Shown here piece by piece: positions 53,001 to 64,000 of a DNA stretch of 64,000 bases. A program made the position numbers and the translations under genes. Position 1 is the first letter of the stretch; each line of letters starts with the position of its first letter. The DNA is from Archegozetes longisetosus. Taxonomy: Eukaryota; Arthropoda; Arachnida; Sarcoptiformes; Trhypochthoniidae. A model generated the notes under the pieces. It was not told the DNA's origin and did not search any database. It worked only from the letters and a program-made list of their open reading frames with translations. The stretch covers positions 8,349,073 through 8,413,072 of the forward strand of contig JAEMBT020000004.1 of assembly GCA_018873245.2 (NCBI GenBank), written 5' to 3'.

Positions 53001-55653
53001 AATAAAATCATAATTCCATTGTTAGCTCGAACACAATTCCACATCTTGGCTAACAAGTCTTCTCCACTTCTGAAAGATCTCTTCTTTGCACTTCCACCAC
53101 AAAGTCGTGCAATAGAACCTCCGATTCGACTCAAAGGGCCACAAACACAGTTTATTATAACATTTAGTGCAGAACGTTGACAATCAGGGTCAGCAACAAT
53201 CTCTCCCTCGGCTGCCGCCAATATTATCCTAAATTAATTTAAAAGAATAGTAATTACATTTAAATAAGGCTTAGATGAAATGATCAGCAATACCTGATTC
53301 CAACCGTGTTTTGGTCATCATCACCAACTGGAACATTTTCGCACAAGACATTTTGAAACTTTGGAGTAACACTACAAACAACCAGTACATCCAATGCACT
53401 TCTAACAGCTTCGGCTCTGGTTTAACAGTAAATCAACGTCAGATCATTCATAGAATCAAATATTCCGAAATAACTTACTTTCCCGTAAAATTCCAATCGA
53501 ACGAGACAGCAATCAGTTGAATCAAGAGTTTAACTCCACTCAACTTCAATAATTCGTCAACAGGTTTCCAATTGATCCTGATAGGCATTAATTCAAGCAA
53601 AGTCTCAACGTGTTCCATAATCACATCATAACTATATCGCTGAGACTTATATGGAGGAACATTGGTGCTCATCGAGTCTTTGGCAACACTAGAATTGAAA
53701 CTTGAAAAGGAAGACGAACGACGTAAGAGTTCTGCCTCAACGAGAAGATGAGCTTCATAATAACGCTTCAATGCGACGCACACATGACGTGCATTTTGTC
53801 TTTTAGTAAATAATTCGTCTTCAGTGTATTCGGTCTCATCAGAAAATATATCCAATAAAAATATCTAAATTTCAAATCAACAGCAAAATTTGAAGAAAAA
53901 CAATCATTCAACAAGTTTTATGCATAAATACCACATTCAGCAATTTTCTGAGTCCATCTTGACTATCAAATAGTTCGAGGATTAACCGAAATGAGAAACT
54001 GAGACTGAAAAACATGGTTGCGTGACATCGACTCGAGTCGTGCGAACATTCAAGTAACCATAAGGCATATGTCACTAAATCGTTGAGTACATGCCGAGGC
54101 AGTAGACAGATCTTAAAGAATTCAAATTATTTAATAAGGCTAATAGTCATTTGAATTGACAGAATGTTATCAAGTGTATACCTTTTCCATGGCATCCTCG
54201 TTGTATGCCAAGTAATATAAACAAATTGAAACACCAGTGGCTGCAACCGAAGGCCTGTATATTTGAAGTAATTGTTGTAAACCTCCAGCATTCAAGAATT
54301 CAAGTGCAAACTTTTTATGACATAACAGAGAAGCCAGATACTGTAGATGATTTTACAATAAGATCAATCATTAAAACTCGAATGAATGATTAAATATTAG
54401 CGATAGTTTTACCTTAAGAGCATCGAAAGCAAGTCTTATGTCATGATTTTTGGTTAGATCGATGTAATGCATAATCAACGAGAGAGCGTTGTGTTCAAAA
54501 ACAAAGCATAACATTTCTTGATAGTCACCCATTGGCGTCAAATATTGTAATATAAATCTTTGTTTCATTTCATCACTCAAAGGATGCACTTTAGAAGAGC
54601 CAATCATATAAGGTTCGACTTCAGCCCAACTACTATTAGAACATTCACTATTATAAGAGGGAGAGAGTGCTGAAAAACTAATAGGACTCGAAAGTCGTCG
54701 CCTTTTGTTCATATTTGGAGATGTGGTCACTTGAAATGTTCGTTTGTTTTTATTCGGCGTTTCGTTTGAATTCTCACTAATCTCTGGCCTTAATTTAGCA
54801 CTACTTTTATCAGGACTTGAGCTACTATTACTTGAATTATTTAAATGAACGAATGGCCGTTCACTCACATTCGATGTTTCAATGCTTTTGTTTCTCAATT
54901 CTTTCAATCTTTTCAACATTATTGGCAGAAGTCGCGCATTCTGGTCCTTAGAATTGGTTGCGATATCTTGTACTTCCATCGCAGCCGCCAACAGACCTGT
55001 TGCGTACGATTGCAACGGATCAGGAGCAGATTCGGCCCAATTGAACAAGCGTTGAACTAAACCCTCCTTTGAGTTAAGAAAAATAGTTGATTGAGTCAAA
55101 AGTAAAAAAGGGATACAATTGTAATGAAAGACATACGGTTTCGTTGAAAACAACGGAAGTCTCCAAACCGGGCAATATATCGAGCATTAAACGACACGCA
55201 GCCTTTTGTAGCTCAATGTCATCTCTGTGCATAATATAGTCGTTCACTAACTATTTAACAGATTGGTAAACAATTTTAATAATCAACTCAATAGAATCTT
55301 AATAATAAAAATTAATACTTTATTCATGAAGTCATCATTCCTAAACAGTGTCTTAAGCACTAGTCCTAAGGAGCAATCGGGTCGAGCACGACTCGGATGT
55401 CTGTCATCGAACGGATCGGGATCCATCTTCAGATAGGCTTCCGTCTCTTTTTCCACCAACTCTGCGATTCTATTTGAAATAAACATTTATTAGCTTAACT
55501 ATTAACTAAAAAAAAAATAATAATTGAAAAAATCAAATTTGAACAGTAAATCGAGTACTTGGTGAGAATCGGAACCATTTCTCCATTTCTATTCTCCTTC
55601 TGCCAGTTCTCTAACAACTGATTCAATTGTGGAATACTTTCTAATAAAGCCAT
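50059..55653 (-). CDS. DCAF1: DDB1- and CUL4-associated factor 1 (VprBP / Mahjong)
   Basis: Substrate receptor of CUL4-DDB1 ubiquitin ligase. Nineteen exons: 55653-55559, 55469-55319, 55250-55137, 55066-54413, 54340-54182, 54111-53932, 53864-53479, 53416-53294, 53228-52855, 52783-52644, 52576-52388, 52310-51651, 51585-51529, 51443-51361, 51290-51206, 51131-50898, 50830-50780, 50716-50674, 50576-50059. They close in phase to 1431 residues (human 1507). In order: armadillo-like N-terminal half ([31 protein letters not shown]), [12 protein letters not shown] [17 protein letters not shown], LisH motif (about 807-835), Ser/Pro-rich linker, WD40 domain (about 1020-1320) and an Asp/Glu-rich tail. 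The first DDB1-contact WDxR box is present (WDTR, 1193-1196); the second reads WDIK (1229-1232). Confidence 0.95.
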
Positions 55654-56312
55654 TCGTTTTAACTACGTTTAATTGAACTGACTTGATGTTAGAATACTTT
55701 TGAAATCAAATAACAAGTGACTTAAATGCTGACAATTTTATGCATCAATAAAACTATTCATAAATTTATTTTAAGACGTAATTAAGTATAAATAACAAAT
55801 TAAAATATTTTCTATTCTAATAAATCGATTGATTTGTTTCGTAAATTATTTGATGAAAAAACAAAATAAAAACAGCACAAAGTTCAAGTAAATTAAAATT
55901 TCTTCATATTAATAATGACTTTATAAGGAAGTGAAGCAAATCTAAATAACTTTGAATTATTCGAATCGAATTATTAAACAATTAAATTGTTTAAATTGGT
56001 TAAAGTGCACAAAACAACTTATTTTATTATTATTTTGATGTCCGGCAGAAACACGTTTTTTATTTTTCTTATTGATACTATTAAGTAGTTACTGCGCATG
56101 CGGTAAACCAACTGTAAATTCCTTACACCAAACCAAAAACTTATAAGCGATTATTTATAATCGCACAGCAGTTTTAAGTTTATCTAATAGATAGAAAATT
56201 CTCGAAACTTTTTTAAATATAAATTCAAGTCAAAACTTTTCATCGCTACTTAAATTTTATGCAAAATATTTCAAAACTTAATACAAGCTTAGTAACCAAT
56301 AAGATTGATAGA
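55654..56312. other. Intergenic gap, DCAF1 promoter side
   Basis: 659 bp of very AT-rich sequence between the DCAF1 start and the stop codon of the hemopexin-domain gene, both on the - strand. It must include the DCAF1 promoter and 5' UTR. No specific motif or gene was recognised. Confidence 0.7.
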
Positions 56313-57441
56313 TTAGCTTTTTAATGACATAAATAAAAGTAATAGAAAAGCAATTATATAAATTAGAGGACTTGTATTTGAGCCAATAGCTTTGTTAAGG
56401 GCTGATGCAGGTGTTGCTGAGTCTTGACGAGTCACATCATTCTCTTCAGTCGACTCATTCTCTTCAGTTGACACCAGTTGTTCACTGTTGGCAGTGACAT
56501 GACTTGAGATATTATTGTCAGGCGAAGCAGTAATCTTATAGCATCCAAACAACTCCTTGTTATGTTTCCATTCGGCACACTTTTAGAAAATTTCATATTA
56601 GAAAAATCATTATTTTATTTGGTTCAGACTTACTTCAACTGTCGATTCAAACTGGCTCTTGCAATATTGAGTTCCTTTAAACAGATAGATCGTTCCATCT
56701 GGAAGACCAAAAGCTGCGTCGATGTCAATCGGGAAGTTGCTCTTCTTATTATCTATTTTTTGAAAGTAAAAGCCACTTGTTTTGAAGTTAGTCACCTATG
56801 ATTCAAGCAAATCAGAGTTAAGCAAAGTTGAGCAAACACATGAAACGTGCAACTCATTCACTTACATTGTGTCCATCAAAAGCCACGAAAAGAGGATTCT
56901 CTTTATTCGCATTATGAAGGGTAGCAGTGAATCCTTTTTCCGGAATGGCTGCCCAGTACTGTCTCTGTAAATGACCACCATTGGAGTTGAAGCTATCCCA
57001 GTATCTATCAATTGACAGTGAATAAATAAAGGTTGCAACAAATTAATCCAAATTAGGATTACCTTCCGTTGAAAGCATAGGTCACATTTTTGTATAGACC
57101 GTTACCTTCAGTTACAGTCATTACAGCATTTGGAGAGCTTGCCATTTTAGGCCATTTATTTTTGATTAGATCCGAATCCGAGAGAGAGCCTTGAGTCGCA
57201 GGCATTCCTTGTAAGTACCAGAAATAGTTGCCCTTAAACAAAACTATTTGCCCATCATTAAGGCGAGTGGCTGCATCTAATTTAGAATCATCGCAGAGTA
57301 CCTAACATTACATAAATGAGATTTAAAAGCAATGCCACATCTACATATAGCAAACAATTGATTGATTGGACGTACTGTTGCAGATATAGTGTTTGATGAC
57401 AATTTAAATAAAATACAGATCACGCAAGCTGATATTTTCAT
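56313..57441 (-). CDS. Secreted hemopexin-domain protein, probable GPI anchor
   Basis: Exons 57441-57376, 57301-57063, 57004-56866, 56795-56634, 56579-56313 join in phase to 290 residues. Residues 1-22 form a signal peptide (MKISACVICILFKLSS). Then come four hemopexin-like blades: LDAATRLNDGQIVLFKGNYF (from about 29), PNAVMTVTEG...NVTYAFNG, FTATLHNANKENPLFVAFDG and IDAAFGLPDGTIYLFKGTQY (from about 173). C25 before blade 1 and a Cys after blade 4 (C193, C203 or C215) could form the closing disulfide usual for this fold. A Ser/Thr/Glu-rich stalk follows, then a hydrophobic tail (PLIYIIAFLLLLFMSLKS) after small residues (GSNTS), typical of a GPI-attachment signal. There is no protease or other catalytic domain, so it is not a matrix metalloproteinase. 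Ligand and function are unknown. Confidence 0.8.
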
Positions 57442-58215
57442 CTGTATTATACAAATTTAACAAAATTACCCACTTATGATAAAAACTTGAAATATTAAAT
57501 CAATACAAATATAAATTGAATGTTTTTGAAAACTGTATGGATTATGTTCTTAACTACTAATCTGCTAGCTATGTCCGCGCGAGACACGCATTATTTTCAT
57601 GCAAACCGTATTACTTATCGAATAATATATTTTATTCAATTAGAGATAAGGTTCGTTAATAACACAAATCGAACGTCAAAATAATTCGATCATTGGCTCA
57701 AAAACTTTTCATAAGACAGAATAATACAAAAGTTTTCTGAATCGCAAACTTTATTCAGTATTAATACAGTTTCTTTGGTATAAAACTAAAGTCTCTTATG
57801 TATCAACTGGACAATAAGACACTTAACTTTTTAATGGAATTCTTCAATAGATTTTTATATAAGGTTTTTAGATTTAAATAATTCTAGAAATTATCAATTC
57901 GTATATTATATATTATTTAAATGCCGTAACATATCCATCATTGTATTCGAGTTGAAAAGGGTTTTAACTGAAGCTACCCTTAATTCAATCCAATATATTA
58001 ATCCAAACGATCGATAATTAAAAATTGAATTTTGAAAAATAAATGGAAAGAAATGTCATAAGAGATAAAAAAATCAATTATAATAAGTTTGATTCTATTA
58101 AAACATCTGATATCTTTATAAAAGAATTAAATGATGAAATGAAATAGTTTTTCATTGAAATGCTTAATTGTTATCAAAATGTTGACATCTTTTCAAACTA
58201 AAACGATCTTTACTT
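57442..58215. other. Intergenic gap, hemopexin-gene promoter side
   Basis: 774 bp between the hemopexin-gene start and the stop codon of the coiled-coil gene, both on the - strand. The sequence is AT-rich with no recognised exon, repeat or motif. Confidence 0.7.
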
Positions 58216-61200
58216 CTATTCATTAACAGTTTCATCTGTCAATAAATCTAAAATTTCTTGAATAGGCTCTGAATGTTTCAAGTTTTCTGGTAATGACTTC
58301 AAACTCTCGATGACATGATCAACGATATCATCAAGCTTTTTGATCTCTTGAGTCGCTTTCCGATCATTTTCTTCCCAAACCTTTCTATTTCTGGCATATT
58401 TGGAGCTAAGCTTTTCTAACATTTCCTCTTTCATAGCCAACGATTCCTTCAAACTAACGATTTCTAGTCGTAAAGAGTTAGCATTTTGAGAGGAAACCGA
58501 GTCTTCAACTGATTCTTCGATCATATTTTTAAGTTCTTTATTCACAGATTCAGAGCATCTGTACTTCTCAGTCAAAAGGTCTAATTCGTTGCTCAAGTTT
58601 ACCAGTTTCTTTTGATTGGATTCATTTTCTGCTTTGAGATGATCTAAAAGAGAGTTATTTTCCTTAAGCAAACACTCCATATTGAGAAGACTTTGTTTTG
58701 AATCTATATCTTGTTTAGCAATTTGACCGATTTCACGCTTTAACTGCTCATTTTCGCTGAAAGCATTCACAAAAATATCTTTGATGAGATTATGATCAAA
58801 TTGGACCTTATCTAAATTGTTTGTAGTGGAAATATCGAATTGAGGCCAAACTTTGGAAAGAGTTATCGCAGTTTCGTTTTGATATGAGGTTAATACTGAC
58901 AAAATAGATTGACGAATACTGTTTAAGATTTGACTGAAAGTTTCTGCTGTGTTTTGTTTTACACTTTCATTTTGGATCAAGTCTTTGATTTTGGCATCTT
59001 TTTCTTCAATACTCGATTCTAGTTCTTTAACTTTTTCACTTTGAAAAATAAAAATAATTTTTCAGTTAATCATTAAGAAAAATATGTTTGAATGGTTCTA
59101 AAACGAGCTAAAGAATAATGATTGAATACTTTTTTTCTTTGAGTTTTTCATAAATTTTTTTAGACCAAGTCCTGACTTCTTCGTAGGCTTCTTTCTCTTT
59201 AATCCAAACCAATCTTTCTTTGAGTAAACTTTCTTCTGCTTCCTTGAGAGATTCTGCTAAAATACTTCTTTCACTTGTCAGAAACTCAATGCTTTCTTTT
59301 GCTTCTTTATTTTCATTTTCCAGTTCCTTAATTTTTGTCTGAAAACTTTGAATTTTCTCTATAAAACTTGAGTTTCTTTGCTCTTCATTTTCCAGAGACA
59401 CGTCTATTATTACGAAAAAAAGAAATAAAAATAAGGTGAACAAATTCTAAGGATCTACAACTTGTTGAATGCAACAATCAAACAATGTTTGATTTAATCA
59501 GAAAATTTTTCTAAACCGATAGTGTGTTATAAGTGTTGTTAAAGTTGAGGAACATGTGTTAAGCTTTATGTGTGAGATGTTTTAGTTAAACTAAGTGCTT
59601 TGAAAATAACTTATTCTTAAGAAATGATTTTTTTGAGCGTTGTTCTTTTTTTTGATTGAATATGAAAGTGGAAAAACCGGCAGCTCTTATCTATTAGTTC
59701 AATATTTGATCTAATCTAATCTAGAATTGTATGTATTAAAATGAAATATTATGCAGTTGTAAATCTAACAAAAACAAGAAAAATTAGTTTATTGCATGCA
59801 AAACTTGTATTAATCAACATTTTTAATTAATTTAACAATTTTTAAAGTAAAGAAAACAAACTATAATTAAAGGGGAACATGTTATCAAATCTTTTAATAT
59901 GATTTATGTAGAATTTGAAGAATCTGATTGTTTAAGTCTATAAACAACTCGATATCAACTAGTTTTGCAATTTTTACAACGAACAATGTTTAGATGTTTG
60001 AAATAAGTTGAACAAGAAAAATAAAGCTATTTTAGTGGCACTTAAAAGAATGTTTGATTAGTTCGCTTAATTATAAAATAAAAAGGAAAAAATGAGTTGA
60101 GCAACTAAAGTTGCTTAGAAAAATAAAATCTAATTAATCAGCAACGGATTTGTACTTTGATTTCAAGTAGATTGCAGTTCATTTATCCCAAAGATTTATT
60201 TTGATGTAATATCCATTAAATTATATATTAGTATGAAGTACTGAAGTATTTACTTGCGCTTATATAGGAAACTGATTTTAGGTTCTTATATTACTAGTCT
60301 ATAAATCTTAAATAAAACATTTATTATATTCAAATTAAAGATGACAGGAATGATAAAAATAGCACACCAACTAAAAGGCATGATTTTGCTGAACAATTAG
60401 CAAAAGAAAATATCGAGTTGTTTAATTATCAATTATTAATTAAATAGAAAGAATTGAAGGTTGTTTTGAATAGTATTTGTTGGAAACTGTCCAACAGTTA
60501 TAACCTTTCTATTATTGAACACATTAATCTTCTAGCTTTGCACTTAAGAGAAAGTTTGAAATAGTGTTTGATTTAAATTTACAATGCATTCTCAAATCAA
60601 GCAATGTGTCAATAGTTACGAATGAGGCAACTATTGAAACAGTTTTGAATTTGTTTGCATAATTAGCTGATATGATTAAGATTGATGTCAAGTCACATTC
60701 AGATATTGGACTTATTTTCACATTGCTAAGGGTGCGAAACTCTTGGAATCTTAAGAAAAAATAATTGCAAAACTACTTAAACCAACAAAATAATCGGATT
60801 GCAAAAAACTAACCAAAACTTGAAAATTAGTGCTGCTTTTAATTGGGGAATATTTTTGAAGATTATCATAGATTACACAAGTTTTATGACAGATGTCTGT
60901 CAACACAATTAAGTATTATTCTTATTGAAAATCAACAAAAAAATTAATTGAATTTCATTTTATTCGACTGTGAATAAGGCAGATATTAGAAATGAATTCT
61001 TAATAATGCTCGTGTGGAATGAAATCATTAATAATAAATTAGTTATAATGAATATCTATTGATTGGAAAGACAATAAATTAAAGTGAAAGGAAGAGAAGG
61101 TCATTAAAAATGAATGAGAGAAGTAACGAAGAAATAGGTGCTCAAAGGCTTAAACGGAAACCAGGAAACCATAGATTGGTTGCGTAAAACTAATTAAATA

Positions 61201-62648
61201 TTTGATTGGTTTCACAATTAAAGCATGAATACAAGAGGTTTAGATTTGTATTTTATTTTTTAGTCTGGGTAAAAAAGAGTCTAAATCAGATATGAAAGTA
61301 TTACTGATGTGAAGGACACGCATAAAGTTCTCTAAACAGAGATATCTTCTCACGGTTTGAGTCACGATTTTTTTAAAAACAATAACTCTTAAGTAACAGG
61401 TGTTTTTAAGATTGTATGCCGAATTTTATGTTTTCTGCAATAAAGTTATTAAAGTGTTGCAATAAAAGGGTAAAGAATGCAAAAATTTATTTATTTTTTT
61501 ACAACAGAATAGAGGATGTCAGCAGATAATAGAATGACTGAGCGTTTCAGTCGTTAGTAATAATAAGATAGTAATAAAGCAATAATAAAGCACTTACTTT
61601 GCAAATTAGATGAATTCAAATCGGCATCACTTCCATTAGTACTCGAGTTATTATTATTGCTATTATTCAACATCTTTCCACCAATTATATTATCCCAATA
61701 CTTTCGTTGCAATCTTTTAAGCTCTTCTTGGAGTCGAATAACTTCTGATTTATAATTCTTAGCGAGAGATCTCTCTTTTTCGAGTTCATTCTCAATATTT
61801 TCTGGCTTTTCTTCTGAATTAGTGGAAACTGTTTTATTAGGAACTGTCGCAGTGATCTCTATCAGTTGCTGTCTAACTCTTGAGTATTCGATTTGTAAGC
61901 GTTCGTGTTCTTCAGTTAATTTTCTCAAATGGCTTAAGTAATTTTGGGCAACATTATTACCATTATACCCTATAATACCTGAATCTCTGCTCGAATTAGA
62001 CATTGGAGAAGAGGGACAGTCGACAAAAGCTCTCATATCGTTGACCTTCAAATAACTTTCATTAAAACTGTTTGAAATGGTAGGCCCTTGTCGTCTAATA
62101 TCTCTAAAGTCTTCTCGGGAGTCTCTATTTCGACATTTATCAACATAACTATCGTCCAAAGCATGATTTGCTGCCAAATTCTTGCTCAATTTACCGAAAC
62201 TATTTCTAACAAACTTCGGTATCAATGCGTCCTTAATGGTCATCGAATTAGTGACAGGTTTTCGAGAACGAGTGGTCACATTATTGTTGGTTTGATTCGA
62301 ATTGAATGACGTTTCAAATGTCGACTGTTGCGATGAAGAAGAATCAGATGAAGTCCTAAAGCTTGAATGTCTACTCAGTGATGAAGTCTTTTTGCTATCA
62401 TTAGTGTTAGTGATCAGTTGACCACTCATTAAGTAGTTGTGATCTCTTGAACGCGATGGCAATCGAAGACTTCGAGTTCGCGTCAAATTAGAAGTAGCTT
62501 TCATAATATAATCGCTGTTTGTGTTCGAAGGAATCGATTGATTATCTGATTTGCATTTTGCAGACGAACTGATTGTTGCTGAGGTGAGTCGTGAAGAATA
62601 GGAAGAATGACCACCACTTTGGCCAACATTTGGACGATTTATTGGCAT
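58216..62648 (-). CDS. Coiled-coil protein of unknown family
   Basis: Three exons, 62648-61598, 59403-59130 and 59038-58216, join in phase to 715 residues. The first 350 residues are Ser/Asn/Arg-rich and look disordered (many SSR, SLSRHSSF, SRDSG words), with a predicted helix from about 235 (LSHLRKLTEEHERLQIEYSR) and another near 285-320 ending LQEELKRLQRKYWDN. Exons 2 and 3 are almost wholly heptad-like Glu/Lys/Leu coiled coil. KERLVWIKEKEAYEE recalls the LZTS/Fez1-type ERLVWxxEKE sequence, but that is a weak similarity. I do not recognise the family; a cytoskeletal or centrosomal scaffold is a guess. An acceptor-like TTTAG lies 3 nt before the ATG, implying an upstream non-coding exon. Intron 1 is 2194 nt. 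Confidence 0.75.
59404..61597 (-). other. Large first coding intron of the coiled-coil gene
   Basis: 2.2 kb of AT-rich sequence with donor GTAAGT and acceptor AATAATAG. Short open frames in it look random. GTTTGATT-type words recur, but not as a clear array. No nested gene was seen. Confidence 0.7.
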
Positions 62649-64000
62649 TTTCTAAATATTTAAGTTATTAAAACTTATCACAAATTTGAATATAAATTGG
62701 AATTAATTTTTGTATTAAAAATAGTTAACTGCTGAAAATGTTTTCAAAATAAATATAGAAATGAAAGTTGTGTTGAAATAAAAACAGAAAATATTCTTTT
62801 AAATGCACTGATGTTTGAGTGAAACACAATAAGCAGCAAAACGATTTGCGCCTTTCAAGCGTTGATTATGCGCACAATCCTTAGCTCTGAACGCAATAGC
62901 GATTTAGCCCTTCAGGCATTCGTTACAGTACAACTTAAAAAAACATTTTCTTAAGTCAAAAATCGTCTGGCTTTTGTTTTAAACCAACGGAATATTCCTC
63001 ATTCTAAAAAACAAACTCAGTTAAAATATAAAAACTTGTAGAAAAGTAATTAAAATACAATTAAAGTGTAATATTAATCGTAAAAGTAGTGAAAGAGTAT
63101 GGAACACTTGGTTATGATCAGTGACGGAACCATTAGTTTCACAGTATTACGAGCTAATTGATTTGAGGAAAAACAATTTAGTTACGTAAATAAATGGATT
63201 TTCCTCAAAACAAGATAATTCAGTTGATTTCTGATCTAATTTTCAAATAATTTGAGAAGCGTGTGAAATCTTTTTTAGCTACAACAGTAAGAAAAGTGCT
63301 TTGCGCCTGCAGTTCAAGTCATTCACTTTCACAACAAAATTGTGATGTTCTAGATTTTTCAGTTTTTATGCATTAGAATATAGATAACTGAATTCAAATG
63401 CAATCAACAATATGCTCCAACTACAGTAATAGCTCGATATATTGAACTTCCTTATAATGATTCCTTATTACATTGATAGCAATAGTCTGTAGCTAACACA
63501 CATTAACTAACGCCAAATAACCTGTTTATAGTGAAAGCTCTTTGTAGTCAATGTTAATTATCGGTGCCAACTATTCATTATATCGATGTACTACTGTATT
63601 ACGTCTTTTAATTGTAAAGTAATATGAAAAAAATGGTTACGAGCTTCTTTTAAAAGCCACTTTTGAAGAGTTGACAGTAGTGACGTTATAGCAGTTTTTT
63701 GCCATGAACCGTAAAATTATTTAGCTCATAATAAAATTCAGTCTTCTTTACATAATTAGATTATATCGCTTATATTCAAGTTATTTCAATTGTTATTTAA
63801 TGCTATATAACTATAGATAATTCTGTCATATAGTATCTGAGAGTTTTTTCTTAATTAAAGGTTATGTAAAACAAGTAATTTTCTACGAGTAGTTCTAAAG
63901 CTACTGAAACATGAGTGTGAATGAGTGTGAGTTTGAACTGACCTTAACTTTAGAGCCCTTCCTTTGCATTAACCTGAAAAAAATGCGTTTTGCAGTTGGC
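62649..64000. other. Upstream region of the coiled-coil gene
   Basis: AT-rich and non-coding. The TTTAG immediately before the ATG suggests the 5' UTR continues in an upstream exon, probably within or beyond this stretch. It contains pogo-like MITE copy C. Nothing else was recognised up to the window end. Confidence 0.6.
63422..63598 (+). mobile_element. pogo/Tigger-like MITE, copy C
   Basis: The left end reads TACAGTAATAGCTCGATATA and the right end, on the - strand, TACAGTAGTACATCGATATA, an imperfect TIR of about 24 bp. It is 177 bp and non-coding, and related to copies A and B by its ends. Confidence 0.7.

Noticed and set aside
1..64000. tRNA genes, rRNA, CRISPR arrays, bacterial-type operons
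   Set aside because: No A/B box pairs with a cloverleaf were noticed, there are no regular spacer-repeat arrays, and the gene structure is clearly eukaryotic. A tRNAscan-SE run would be decisive for tRNAs.

Overview
This is a eukaryotic nuclear window: AT-rich, with protein-coding genes split by short GT-AG introns (mostly 50-120 nt), no operons, and animal-specific protein families. Urocanase, BRPF, ING3, DCAF1, RNase H2 subunit B and MPHOSPH6 orthologues, small introns and Asn/Ser-rich low-complexity linkers suggest an arthropod. A mite (Acariformes) is my best guess, but that is inference and cannot be settled without a database search.

The window has two parts. Positions 1-32,490 contain no exon I can defend. 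They hold AT-rich sequence, eight dinucleotide microsatellites (seven with GA on the + strand), several degenerate tandem repeats, three copies of a short terminal-inverted-repeat (TIR) element near 23.5, 24.4 and 28.8 kb, and a pogo-like MITE at 25.35 kb. This is either a large intergenic block or an intron of a gene whose exons lie outside the window.

From 32,491 to 62,648 the window is gene-dense. Gene models were assembled exon by exon with consistent splice phase: RNASEH2B (-), with the urocanate hydratase gene (+) nested in its 6.2-kb fifth intron; MPHOSPH6 (+); BRPF/Br140 (-); ING3 (+); DCAF1/VprBP (-); a secreted, probably GPI-anchored four-bladed hemopexin-domain protein (-); and a 715-residue coiled-coil protein I could not name (-). 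Gene orientation alternates, giving two head-to-head pairs (RNASEH2B/MPHOSPH6 and BRPF/ING3) and two tail-to-tail pairs (MPHOSPH6/BRPF and ING3/DCAF1). Three of the genes (BRPF, ING3, DCAF1) act in chromatin or ubiquitin regulation in the nucleus, two (RNASEH2B, MPHOSPH6) in nucleic-acid processing, and one in histidine catabolism.

Mobile DNA is small and defective. It comprises a 413-bp internally deleted mariner with near-identical TIRs and TA target duplications in urocanase intron 1, a pogo-like MITE family with three copies, an unnamed TIR family with three copies, and a foldback element with imperfect inverted repeats at 33.4-33.85 kb. No tRNA, rRNA, CRISPR array or viral gene was recognised.
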